Source of the DNA: Coffea arabica
Lineage: Eukaryota > Streptophyta > Magnoliopsida > Gentianales > Rubiaceae
Assembly: GCF_036785885.1 (NCBI RefSeq)
Contig: NC_092317.1
Coordinates: forward strand, 2,792,501 to 2,856,500
Direction of reading: 5' to 3'
Length of the DNA: 64,000 nt
Below are positions 53,127-64,000 of the stretch, piece after piece (within the stretch, counting starts at the first letter, position 1; every line of letters begins with the position of its first letter). The notes below the pieces were generated by a model. The model was not told where the DNA came from and made no database searches. It was given only the letters and a program-made list of their open reading frames with translations. The position numbers and the translations under genes are program-made.

Positions 53127-54587
53127 TCAAACGCCACAGAAATCTTTGAGGATGTTTTGTGATCTCCGTCCTTGGTCAGTGGCATAAAAGTTGAGTAAAT
53201 CCACATGGACGAATGGTTTAAACTGCAGCGGCTTTTCATCATCAACTAATTCTTCTGGTACTTGCACCATCTTGCTGAGGAATGAGAACAGGGCTATTGT
53301 GTACCTTGTTTCTTTTCCATTTGCGTCCATGGTGACCTTATGGTTGGGAGAAAGCACCCTATCATTGCTCCAAGCCTAATCCCATGCCAAAATATTAGAA
53401 ATTAGTACACATTACCTCGAAGATGCATGCAAACCTTTCATGACCGACAAGAATGATACATGTTATTCAACATGCTATTTGTTTATTTATTTATTTATTT
53501 GTGTTGCCTTTCGGCCTTGTGGTCTTAATGCAACAGATTCAATATGGTCTCGTGCATATTCAAGGAATAATTAATTCCCAGAGATCTATCAAACCTGGCA
53601 GGCATCCCCGGCCATGACAACAAATGATCTGGGAGGGAAATCAACGGTAATCCACTCACCATCCCTTGTCCTTATTTCCAAGCCAGAAATGTGATTTTGA
53701 TAAAGAATGGTCAAGAAGCTCTTATCGGTATGAGATGGAAATGCCATGGTGGTCTCATTCACTTCTGGGGCTCTGTATTTAAGAAACCGAAGAAGATATG
53801 TGCTCGATTCTACATGAGAATCGCTGTGTTTCTCTACACCATAGCTTTCAAAAGCCATCTTTATTACCATTTCATCTAACTTCGCCACTGTCTTTGCAAA
53901 TGAAAATGAACTTTCACTGAAAAAAAAAATTATAATACAGAAAGAAAATTGGTAAGTGCAACCAAAAAGAACTAGAATTCAATGTAAAGAGAATCAAAGA
54001 TCAAGCATATATAAATAATTTAAAAAGAAAAAAAAAGTTGCATGGTATAATTTTTAGGTATATGAGCTAGTGTAAAGTTAGAATACTGGCTGGCACAAAG
54101 CGAGGTCCAAAAGAGTTCTAGCTCTGACTATGCGAGATGAGATACGTATAGACTGGCTCGGGATAAAATTGCACGAAAATAAATAAATCCATGAGAAGGA
54201 ACAAAAAGTTTACCTGAAAGATTTATTTCCTTGAGGCCACATGAGATTGGTGAAGCTTTGTACTCCATCAAGAGTGGTGGCATAGTCAATCCCTAAGCCT
54301 TCATGGAGTGGAACGAAGGGAATTTGACCAACGTAGCCATGGTAAGGCTTTTCATTGGTATTTTGGACCTTAAGTTGGGTTGGGAGGTCAAATAAATCAT
54401 CAGCTGCATGAAAGATGGCCTCGTCAAGTTCTTGGGAAATTTTGTCGTAAAGAGCTATAAAGCAGCCGTGGTTTTCAAGGGCATGCCGGATATCGTTGCA
54501 TGCCAATGACCAACAGCTTGAACCTGGATTCAGTTCTTTGTTTGTAAAGTCCACAACAAGAAGATTTGTTGGTGTTACGGAACCCAT
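53127..54587 (-). CDS. AOP1-like 2-oxoglutarate/Fe(II) dioxygenase, array copy 3
   Basis: Three exons (54214-54587, 53595-53916, 53127-53375) join in frame to 314 residues. The start MGSVTPTN is preferred over an upstream in-frame ATG at 54647, because the MGS start is shared with the other copies. The core has GYVGQIPFVPLHEGLGID, iron ligands His187, Asp189 (SHTDKSF) and His244 (SPNHKV), and a 2OG-anchoring Arg256-Tyr-Thr258. These features place it nearer the AOP1 type (GYVGQIP, HTD) than copies 1 and 2. Substrate unknown. Confidence 0.9.
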
Positions 54588-54668
54588 AGTCTTAATATCT
54601 TGATTGATCAGAATTATTAATAGATTGTATAGAGGCAAGTTTGGCAAAGATTAGCGTTTCCCGAGCGG

Positions 54669-54680
54669 GTTCTTATAGAA
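54669..54680 (-). promoter_or_regulatory. TATA-like element of dioxygenase copy 3
   Basis: The minus strand reads TTCTATAAGAACC about 85 bp upstream of the ATG. The same CTATAAGAAC string stands at the same distance in copy 4, which supports a functional core promoter kept after duplication. Confidence 0.6.
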
Positions 54681-55839
54681 TTGGCCCGCAGGTTAATTGG
54701 AAATATATTTTTGATAGTCATATTGCACTTCATTACTTATATGGGTGTAGAATTATCTCTAGTTTAATGTTTTGATTTTCCTTGAGATCCTCTACGTACC
54801 GACTGAATCAAATATTAGCAGTATGATTTTGCATGAGATTGGGACACGACAATATTCATAATTCATCTGACGTATTAATGGGACCTGAATGTTTTAGAGA
54901 ACAAAAGAAAATTAGGACCCAACTGATTGAGAATTCGATTACTCAGAAAGCTGAATTACAATTCTTAATCCAGTGAAGAATTTTGCATTAATTGTAGGAT
55001 AGCATTGTACAGAAAGAGAGAGAGGCGTTCTTATTATTACTACTATTACTATGTTTTTTAACAAGAGAGGTGGTGCATCTTAGTTTTGAGTGATAAGAGA
55101 AAATTTTAGAAGAGTGAAAAATGAAATCTTTTGTTTCAAAAGAAATATGAAATCTTTTAACTTCTCTGTTTCCTTTGGTCAAGAGTGAAAATCATATTTG
55201 ACAATCCAATGTTAGAAAGAGGGAGGCTCAAACAAAGGGAGCCCTCAAACAACGGATCGACCAGAAGGTTACCAAATGTAACAGCGACTTTTGTTCTTGC
55301 ATAAGGCAGGAAAAGAGCAAAACTTTGATAAACGAAAAAGATAGCCAGTCATTAATCTTACAAAATATGCTGGCAATGGGTAGATTGGGGAAAATCTGCC
55401 TCTAATATGTTGTTAAGCAATTAAAAAAACAATTACATGTCGATCATTTGGATCATAACTTTTTTTGGGCACCTTATATCTTATATTTTAGTTTATTTAT
55501 TATTTTTTTTTTTGGAGTATGTGAGGAGATAAGATGGGAGATTAGGAACTACATTTATGACTGGGAATGAAAAGGGAGTAATTAATTAGACAGTGACTCC
55601 ATTGTGGTCCTGAAGAAGGAAAAGTTTTTTATGTTAAATGTTCTTGTCGGGGTCTCAAAAGCTACATTAACTAAGGTCAATGTGAGAATAAAAAGCAAGT
55701 TATTTCCTTGTCAAATGACCTATTAGCAGATAACTGCTGTATAAAAGTACATCATCCACACATTTATACCAGATAGTAATACATAGGATCATCAATAATG
55801 CCAGCCATTTTTTCCTTTGAAACCACATTCTACAAATAA

Positions 55840-55879
<40 letters not shown>

Positions 55880-57001
55880 AATTCTATTCCTGCATTTATG
55901 CCAAGAAACACAGAAAATAAGGCTTCCTACATATTTAGATTCAAAAGCTTGCTGCTTAAAAGAAGATGAAAATTATGATGAGGTAAACATGTACGTATGG
56001 CAATCTTCTTTTTCTCTAAATTAGTTTGAAGAGAGATTTTATGTATGGTCATAGTACTGGATCTCCCCACTAAAACGAAGAAAAAGCACCTCTATCACAT
56101 TACCTCGAAGCATGTAAATTACCGCATGATCTTAATTCTTTTGAATCATCTAACCACTACTGCACATTTTATGGCAATAGTTTCTAATATGAAATCCTTT
56201 ACTAAGTGGTTTTAGCCATTCATCAAGATGGAATGCGTGATAAGCTTGAATAATATCTTAAGATGTTTAATCATGTACATATAATTGAGAGATCCCAATC
56301 AAAAGATAGACACCGTAAAATAAAACACTTGAGTAGTTTCCGTTACATTGAGAAAACAAGTTCCAAGAAGGTTGCTCATGGATATGTGGTCAACGAAGCC
56401 AATCTGTGCCCGAAGCTGGTGTAAGGACAACATACCTTCTCTCTAAAATAGAACAGCAATTTTCTAACGTGTGGTAGGTGTCGGCAGAAAGATGAATGAG
56501 TGGTGGCAAATTAAAAGATAACTTAGAGAAGTTAGAAGCCGACGAAGAAGGATTGTGATAATTTATAACGTTGAGGTGGCAAAATTCGTTGCCTAGCTCC
56601 TACATCAGTTAGGATCAACAGATCAAAATTTAACTTTTTAATTGAAACTAAGAGTTGAGGAATTATGTCCTTTCCTCCTGAGCTCATCAACCCAAAGAAT
56701 GATGTTGTTTTAGCTTGAGCATTGCGGATTAACGTCTCGAAGATTTAGCACTGCTACATCGCACTGTTGATGCAAATTCGTAGCAGGTCATGGAACTTTA
56801 CTGAAAAAGTTCAAAGTTAAATTGTTAATTTTATACAATAATTATAATCATTCTTATTTGAATTACTCAAATTCTGGCAAATTAAAATCCCACAATTTTC
56901 ACTGAAAAGAAGAAACTAAACAATAAGACAAGACGCAAGCCAACAACCACGATTTATTTCACTGTGCTAGACACAGATATCAAGTCACATTAACAAATGT
57001 C
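54681..57001. other. Intergenic between dioxygenase copies 3 and 4
   Basis: Holds an AT microsatellite (55842-55877) and poly-T/A runs. No coding frame resembles a known family and no transposon ends were recognised. Confidence 0.45.
55842..55877. repeat. (AT)n microsatellite, 36 bp
   Basis: Uninterrupted alternating A and T between dioxygenase copies 3 and 4. Confidence 0.95.
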
Positions 57002-58514
57002 TCAAACACCACAGTAAGTTTTGAGGGCACACTCAAGCCTCCGGTTCTCCTCCTTGCTGAAAAAGCTGAGATATTCAAGGTGGTCAAATGGCTTGAATTG
57101 TAAGGGATGTTCATCATCGACCAGCTCTTGTGGTGTTTGTACAGTGCCATCCATGAATGAGAATTGTGCGATCGAATATCTTGGTCGTCCCTTCCCTTCC
57201 ATAATCACTCGATGATGAGGAGATTTAATTCTGTTGTTGCTCCATGCCTAGTTGTCCGCGCAAAATAGTCATGCTAAAGAATTTCAATCTAATAAAAAAT
57301 GGCAAAACAAACCCTGGAAAGCGATCAAGAAATAAGAATTCATAGCATGATAATTCTCTCTTCTCTTTTTTTTAAAAAAAATTTCCTTAACCTTACAATC
57401 TCTTATATAATGTTATCTTTCTTTCTTTGCCTTTTCTTGTCCGGATCTTTTGGGTTCCAAAGGGTAGGTTAAAATCATCACAAAATGTGGTTTATCGGGT
57501 TCTATGGCTGAAATCGACTATCTCTGAGATATATACTAGAGTGGGAAACTAACCATAGATTTAATTTTTTTTAACCGTCCAGTTACATGAAATTTTTCTA
57601 CTCAAGTCAAGACATGCAGTGAAATGGTAGCAGTAGCAGATGATTACTTACCATGATTGCATCACCGGCCATGACTACAACACTTGAAGGTGAGAGATCA
57701 ACACCGAAATATTCACCATCTTTGGCTTTTATCTCCAAACCATTAACTTGGTTTTGATGAATGGTTGACATAAAGCTCTTATCCGTATGCGAGACAAATC
57801 CCAATTTGGTCTCATTTTCTTTGGCTTCTCTATATTTCATCACTCGACTCAGATAGCCAACTGATTGCAGGTGGCTGTCACAATACTTTTCCACGCCATA
57901 GCTTTCAAATATCATTCTTACGACAATTTCTTCCAATTCTGCTGCCAATTTTGTGTAAGCAAGCAGCTTCTCACTGATTTAAAAAAAAAAAAAAAAAAAG
58001 CCATAATAATAATGGAGACCAAATAACTCAAAAAGTAAATGAACATGTACTGATAATCATAATCTCTAAATATATGCAGGTTGAGAACTTATCTTGAAAA
58101 AATTGTGAGGAAAATAAAAATAAAAAAATATATTGAATCGTACCTGAAGCCCTCATTTCCATTTGGCCACATGGCATAAGTGAAAGCTTGCATTCCTTCA
58201 CTTGTATTGGCGTCATCAATTCCCATGCTTTCATAAAGAGGAACAACTGGGATTTGACCCACGTAGCCATACAAGGGTTTGCTGGATATGTTCTGCATTT
58301 TGGTTTGAGTGGGGAGATCAAACAGCTCCTCTAATGCACCGAAAACTGCATCTTGGAGTTGTGGGATTTTTTCATACGAGGCCACAAAGCTGCCATATTC
58401 TTCGAGGGCGGACATGACTTCTTTGCGTATCTTATTCCATGCTGTTGTCCCTGGTTTGAGGTTTTCCTTGGAAAAATCAATGGTGGGAAGTTTGTGCAGC
58501 GTCAGAGAACCCAT
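57002..58514 (-). CDS. AOP1-like 2-oxoglutarate/Fe(II) dioxygenase, array copy 4
   Basis: Three exons (58144-58514, 57652-57973, 57002-57247) join in frame to 312 residues. The start MGSLTLHKLPTIDF is chosen; an in-frame ATG at 58532 would add six residues. The protein carries ALEEYGSF, GYVGQIPVVPLYESMGIDD, the iron ligands His186, Asp188 (SHTDKSF) and His243 (SPHHRV), and a classical 2OG anchor Arg254-Tyr-Ser256. It ends ALKTYCGV. Of the array it is the closest to the AOP1 type and has all canonical catalytic residues. Reaction and substrate cannot be told from sequence. Confidence 0.92.
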
Positions 58515-58589
58515 TGGATTCAGTATTCTCATCAGATAATTACTTGATTTTTACTTAGTACTGAGATGAGACTGAGTTGCCTTTGTTCG

Positions 58590-58602
58590 TGTTCTTATAG
58601 AG
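58590..58602 (-). promoter_or_regulatory. TATA-like element of dioxygenase copy 4
   Basis: The minus strand reads ACTCTATAAGAAC about 80 bp upstream of the ATG, the same string and spacing as in copy 3. Confidence 0.6.
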
Positions 58603-59930
58603 TTACAGGTACCAAGAATTTATTCCAAGCCGTAGTAGGTTTAGCTAGAAGGTGACGGATTCCGTCTCATAACATGACAATGAGTGAATGATTGATTTCC
58701 GTCACCATTATCAGAATCTGAGGAATTATTGTGTTGATTAGGCATTAATGTTTCCACATAATATAAAAAAGAACAGGATAACTTAAATCTTTGCACTCGC
58801 ATTTACATCTATCTATAAGGACAAACATTTTCCAGGAAAAATATGTACTGTGAATCCTTCATGTTTATTCAAATTTTATTTTTCACCATCAAGTTTTATT
58901 TGCACCACGGACAGACACTTTCCAGGGAAAATTGCACGCTTAATCCTTCATGCTTATTCAAATCTTATTTTGGTTATAATAATGATTTTTTTTTTCCTGA
59001 TAACACAACTAGGAAACTAAAATGATAGGAGGACGAACGATAACACTATTACAAAATAATCACCAAGTATAATACTATTATATAATTATCTAAAATTCAC
59101 ACATAATGAGAGTTGAATCAAAATCTTCTAATTCTTGGGGTCTTAAAAGTTGACTACTAAACTAAACCAAGGTATGGTCGTAAACATTCTTAAATATCGA
59201 CAATCTTTTTTTTATAAAGAGCATTAAATAACGTCAATTACATAGCTTCTTCGACCCATATGTTTTACATAATTCAGTCCCAGCAATTCTTGTTGATGCT
59301 CAATTGCTTAGAAGAGTCAGAACTAATTAAGGTTCCCATCTTGGAAGATTCTTGATCATAAATAGTTGGGACAATTTTTTGACAAAAATACTGTAACATT
59401 TTTTTTGATGTGATGTATGTGAAATAAAAGGGTAATTAAAAAATATATTGATGATACAAGTAAATCAGTGTGTGTAAATAAAATGCAAACCAATTATGGT
59501 TGTTGCTGCATGATTAGACTCTGGCTGGCTTTTACTACAAAACAAGACCAGGCATTGGGAATGAGACAATGAGCTAATTGCTCACCATCACTCTGATTAT
59601 ATCTTTGGTCTCTTTTGTAAAAAAAAAAAAAGAAAAAAAATTCTATGGTCCACTAGCTTTATCACCAATTATTATTGTAGTCGGAAAACAAATGGCATTT
59701 TCTACCAATAAACATCAACAAATGAGGACGTATCAAGTAGTATGGCTCTATCTATGATTTTTAATCATCCAGATTCCTTCAATTATATTTTGATTATGGA
59801 CATTAACAAAACCCTAATATAACACTATAACAGCACACATCATATATATTCGCATCGCGAAGCATCTGGTGGAGGGAATGAATGTTCCCTTTTTTAATAA
59901 GATGTGGTACTGATTTCCACTTTGCTTGAA

Positions 59931-60016
<86 letters not shown>

Positions 60017-60500
60017 TCAAGTATATACAAATCGATTTTGGAAGCGTACAAAAGGGACTTATTTGGTTGAGAAAAAAATTTAACACAGAATCTGCTGCAT
60101 TAATCTGGATCTATTTTTTTATTGTTGTATTTGATAATTGATATGCCAATGAGAGTGTGTACATCCACAAGCGGTTGATAAATCAGCATTGCTACGCTTA
60201 GGGGCTCGAACATGCAAAACATCCATTATCCTTGTCAATAATTTTGGTGGGCCATTGATTGATGTTTGTTTAATGAAGAGAATTAGAATCTAGAGCATCT
60301 CTCAAACAACTTTGTCCGTGATTAATTGTTTTTGAAAAATTCAAAAAAACTATCATTGTTTTTCAGAAAAATATTCGCTCTTCCGTTCCGAATAATTACT
60401 CTTAACTCCGATTTATGAGTGAGACAACATGCTAGTGATATCAAGAAGTAAATAAGGGAAAAAGATAAGTCAGAAATATTAGTGGATAAAGCTTTCCATA
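58603..60500. other. Intergenic with AT microsatellite and MITE remnant
   Basis: Contains a related piece of MITE family B (about 59370-59470), a poly-A run (59620-59640) and a long AT microsatellite (59933-60007). Frames spanning the microsatellite are artefacts of the repeat. Confidence 0.45.
59933..60007. repeat. (AT)n microsatellite, 75 bp
   Basis: Uninterrupted AT repeat, the longest in the window, followed by an acacac stretch. Confidence 0.95.
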
Positions 60501-60552
60501 AAATTAGATGACATTAACCTGTCCCGAGTATTCATTTGCATTAGAGTTTTCT

Positions 60553-60976
60553 TTTTTCAGAATTTCCAAATATTTACCTCGTCGAAGATTAACTTATGGA
60601 TTAACAATTGGAATCCACATAGCCCTTTGATTGAAGCAAAACGTCAGAGGTACCTTGGTATTAATTTGGCATGGTTTAAACAGTACTATACTCCCTGGCA
60701 TCCTTTTATAGTGTGGTGGGATTGTTTTGGGGAGAATTCGAAGGCGTTTTTGCTTGTTACATATGGGATTTATGGTTGTTCTCAAGAACTTAAATAGTGA
60801 AATCAACATATTAACTATGGTTCTTTTATCAATATGGTTTGTTAATGTGCTTTTGCAGTGACTTTTTATATTTTATACACTATGGAGAGACGAATAGAAG
60901 GCTGCTCTGTGGAAGCACTGTGGCTGCAGATGCTACCATTCAATCAATTGTGCAGATGATTGGGAATATTGGGTAA
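60553..60976 (+). pseudogene. Possible remnant of an unidentified gene
   Basis: An open frame from about 60553 to the TAG at 60795-60797 reads like real protein, with AKRQRYLGINLAWFKQYYTP, WHPFIVWWDCFGENSKAF and YGIYGCSQELK, rich in Trp and Tyr. About 60 bp later a CAG acceptor-like site (60857-60859) is followed by DFLYFIHYGETNRR and VAADATIQSIVQMIGNIG before a stop. There is no suitable ATG. I do not recognise the family. It may be a host gene fragment or part of an old mobile element. Confidence 0.3.
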
Positions 60977-63747
60977 ATTAGGAGTTTAGTTAGAATGGAA
61001 TTTTGCTCCTGACGTCTTTCCTTCGAATCAGATTATAGTGCAGGAGTTTTACTGCTTTGTCACTGCATATTGCTTTTTCTAATAAAAGTTTATTATTCGC
61101 CCATGAAAAAAAGAAAGGGTCAATATCAAAGCAGTACATCATATATATAGGACAACCGTAAAATTACATTAAAAAAGAAAATTTTGGAAAATACCATGTA
61201 ATTGTAGGAAGATAATGGAAATTATGCTTATTTGATGAATTTCTTGAAGGGCATAATCCTAAAATCCAAAAAAAAAAAAAATTCTATCCTAGTTTTGTTT
61301 AATAGGAAAAAAAAAAAAAGGAAAAGACGACCAAAAATTTTATGGCTTTCATGGGTTCAAGTTTCTTCCATACACAGATATGCGCATCCATCCAAGTCTG
61401 CTTTTCCAAAGCCGAGTCCGTTCATCAATTTTGGGCGATAAGTGTGGCTCGAAATGGACAAGCTGCTTGCTTCGTACTGGTTTTTCCAACCCATCCAAGG
61501 TAATTCTGACGTGGCTCAGTGGGCTTATGAAAAATTGCATGATATGAGACACTTATGAAGTTTTCTAACTTTATTTGATGTTGGACTGGCCTAGTACTAA
61601 CCTCAAACCCATTTCAGCTTCTAGGTCCACAGATCTTGCAAGTTAGTTTTATTCTTCTGCTTCTTGGTCCTAGCAATTTCTTCTGCGATATTTCTAAATA
61701 TCTTCACAAGTTTAATCCATTTTTGTTTCGATAACAAGGGAGGGAGTGCCCGTGCATCATGCGAGTATTTGGTGTTTGTAATTAATTAAAGAGAATTTTA
61801 AGATAGCTATTTGTTGGTGGTTGTGTTGTTATTTTGTGGATCTTTGAAAGTATTTAAACTGGTAGGAGAGTAAGTAAATAAAGATAAAAGTGGAATATCA
61901 TACTAAATGATAATATTTCATAGCACATGTTTCACTAATAGATTGTCTGCAAAAACCATTTAAGTTTCCATTTCTTTAGATTATTATTCAATTTTCATTT
62001 CACAAATTACAGGTAATTTCATTAGCTATATGTCTATTATTAGGGTTAAAATGTTAATCAACATGTTGATCAATAAGGAAAGTCATTTAAGTTTCCCTTT
62101 TTTCAGATTATTATTCAATTTACGTTTCATGGATTATAAGTAATTTCATTAGTTATATGTATGTTCTTGGGGTTAAAATTCAAAGCCACACTCATTCTTA
62201 TATAGTGTGAGGTTTTGTTTCGCATCTTTTTGGTTTCTTTTTGGTTCATCTTTTTAGTCTTTTTGCAGCAATTTTAGGTTTGTTTATTTGTATAAGAAAG
62301 CATTCATTATTGTTCTATAATATAAAAAAGTACTTATTGAAGTTGTTTGCTTGAAATAGTTTCTACAAATTCATCACTGCATAAGGAAATCAAACTATTT
62401 CTATTACCTTTGCTTAATTAGAAGGTATATGTGAAACACTATCAATATCAATAGTTTAGAAGCTGTTTATTCTATTAATTAATTAGTGGTTAAACAATTC
62501 AAACTCAAATCAGCAGTATATCATGTAACCTACCAATTTACAATGCTTCACTAACAAATTACTATCAAAATGAATTCTATCTATAAATCACTCACTACAT
62601 GCAGTAAAAAATACACCATAACTGAACTAATTAAGATGTTTTTTTTTGGCTTACCTTATTCCAAATACCTCTCGGAAAACTTTTTCTTGTAGTTGCTCCA
62701 AACATATTACATCATAAGCACACCATTCAAATTATACAGACCAACCAAATTTTCAAAATTTGTTATGGAAGTAGTCACCCAACACTACACACCACCAAAC
62801 CCATCCAAGTAAACAATAAAATTAAGGAACAAAACTCACTTCAAGTTGAACCACCAAAAATAGTTTACCTTGAAAACCATTTTGGCATGCAGAGTATAAA
62901 GGTAGCAAAAACAATTGAATATGTTTTCTTCGGATTAATCGGGATCTAAAGAGCAAAGACAATTGAATATGTTTTCAATGTGTATTCATTTCAATTGCAC
63001 AATAAATACCACACTTCAAGTAAATGTGCCTGTAACACCATTTAAGTAATTACACCAATATATAAGCTTATATGACTTGTACCCGATGCAAAAATAATTA
63101 TAAAATAATCCCACGTACCAAAAATTTCTAAATGTCTTCACAAATATACGCTTTAAATGTACAAATATAAGGAGATTTTTATAAACATATCACCATCATT
63201 TGTACCAAAAGCTAAAAAATAAACTCCATATTATTCCATATTTCGAAAATACCCCAATTTATGCAATTGAAATTTAAAATCTCTTTTTGATCACAACTCA
63301 AGCTTATACAGTAGAAGGATTTGAAAGTGCACTTTAAAACCAAAGGGCAAGGAGTCATGGCCAGTAACACGAAGACCATGAAGTTACATCAGAAATTAGA
63401 ATTGCCAAACAAGTTGGACTTTAGGAGATGCTGTCCACTGACTAGCTTTGATTCGACATCCTTTAATTACTCCGTGAGACACGAAAGGTTCAGTGCAATA
63501 ACTGTGCCTTTTGAGTTTTGACCACGAGGAACACCAGAAAATGAAAAATGTCCATTCAAACAGACCCTTAGTCCACACTCTACTCAGTATTCCACGTTCA
63601 AATTTCAAATTTCAATCCAATCAGAGGACTTTATTTCCACTCACTGCACCGCTAGCTAACATCATAATTCTAGAAAACGACATAGAAATTCATAGAAAAA
63701 GCACAATCATTGGATGCTTTGCAACAAAATACTTGTAATTAGGATCA
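60977..63747. other. Intergenic upstream stretch with a degenerate 127-bp duplication
   Basis: Sequence starting catttaagtttcc at 61957 recurs in altered form from 62084 (shared agattattattcaattt, taatttcattag and ggttaaaat). Another short doubling, acaattgaatatgttttc, occurs near 62910 and 62960. No gene recognised. Confidence 0.5.
61957..62185 (+). repeat. Degenerate tandem duplication, period 127 bp
   Basis: Two copies (61957-62060 and 62084-62185) share blocks in the same order with scattered substitutions, so this is an old local duplication without coding content. Confidence 0.7.
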
Positions 63748-63996
63748 TCAGACTCCACAGTAGGATTTAATTTGACACTTGGATTTTTGCCCCTCCTCTG
63801 TCACGCAGAATAGAAGATACTTGAAGGGATCGAATGGCTTGTACTGCAACGGATGCTCATCATCAACTAGCTTTTCTGGTACTTGAACCATCACGTCCCT
63901 CATGAATGCAAATAGGCTGAGGGAATATCTTTGTTCACTCCCTGACATTATTGTTACCCGATGAAGTGGAGGTTCGATCCTGCCATTAGTCCACGC
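63748..63996 (-). CDS. AOP1-like 2OG dioxygenase, array copy 5, third exon only (cut by window edge)
   Basis: The last exon of another array member, 82 residues, beginning after a CTAG acceptor at 63997-63998 with AWTNGRIEPPLHRVIMSG. It retains the distal iron-binding His (PPLHRV) and a canonical 2OG anchor Arg-Tyr-Ser (EQRYSLSLF), and ends IKSYCGV with TGA. Exons 1 and 2 should lie beyond 64000. The AWTNGR-EPP opening is shared with the broken exon at 46255-46498, defining a sub-family distinct from copies 1 to 4. Confidence 0.88.
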   Translation of the reverse strand, partial: AWTNGRIEPPLHRVTIMSGSEQRYSLSLFAFMRDVMVQVPEKLVDDEHPLQYKPFDPFKYLLFCVTEEGQKSKCQIKSYCGV

Positions 63997-64000
63997 CTAG

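Noticed and set aside
59803-60141. Three frames with long Ile-Tyr runs
   Set aside because: They are translations of the AT microsatellite at 59933-60007.

Overview
This is a window of plant nuclear DNA, most likely from a eudicot and possibly an asterid. The basis is AT-rich intergenic DNA, GT-AG introns of typical plant length, plant-only gene families, tRNA-derived SINEs and short inverted-repeat transposons. The species cannot be named from the sequence alone.

Layout. The left edge (1-110) may hold the 3' end of a gene. A 3.0 kb Mutator-like element (2138-5148) with a perfect 9-bp target duplication carries a spliceable fragment of an alliinase/TAR-type aminotransferase gene, so it looks like a Pack-MULE. 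Next come a CDI-type glycosyltransferase (+), an intergenic stretch with a SINE and a MITE, and a two-exon CYSTM gene (+) of 55 residues. The central block is GLYK (-), an A2-type cyclin (-), ISS1/VAS1 aminotransferase (+) and katanin p60 KTN1 (+). All four models close in frame at lengths normal for their families (457, 486, 394 and 525 aa). In Arabidopsis the same four genes are At1g80380-At1g80350, so this is a conserved micro-syntenic block. It is followed by a secreted, cysteine- and proline-rich EGF-like protein (+).

From 40 kb to the right edge lies a tandem array of AOP1-like 2-oxoglutarate/Fe(II) dioxygenases, all on the minus strand. It has four complete three-exon genes, one broken third exon and one gene cut by the window edge. 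All share intron positions and phases. The two genes nearest katanin have Lys in place of the usual 2OG-binding Arg and keep HVD rather than HTD. The array is separated by long, gene-poor stretches with MITEs, a 0.6 kb element with a 9-bp duplication, a composite SINE, AT microsatellites and an unexplained decayed GGTCC-containing repeat (50.7-52.1 kb).

Functional links: GLYK closes photorespiration, the cyclin and katanin act in cell division and microtubule severing, and ISS1/VAS1 acts in aromatic amino acid and auxin/ethylene precursor balance. These genes share a neighbourhood, not a pathway. The dioxygenases form the accessory, fast-evolving part of the window and probably act on small specialised metabolites or hormones.
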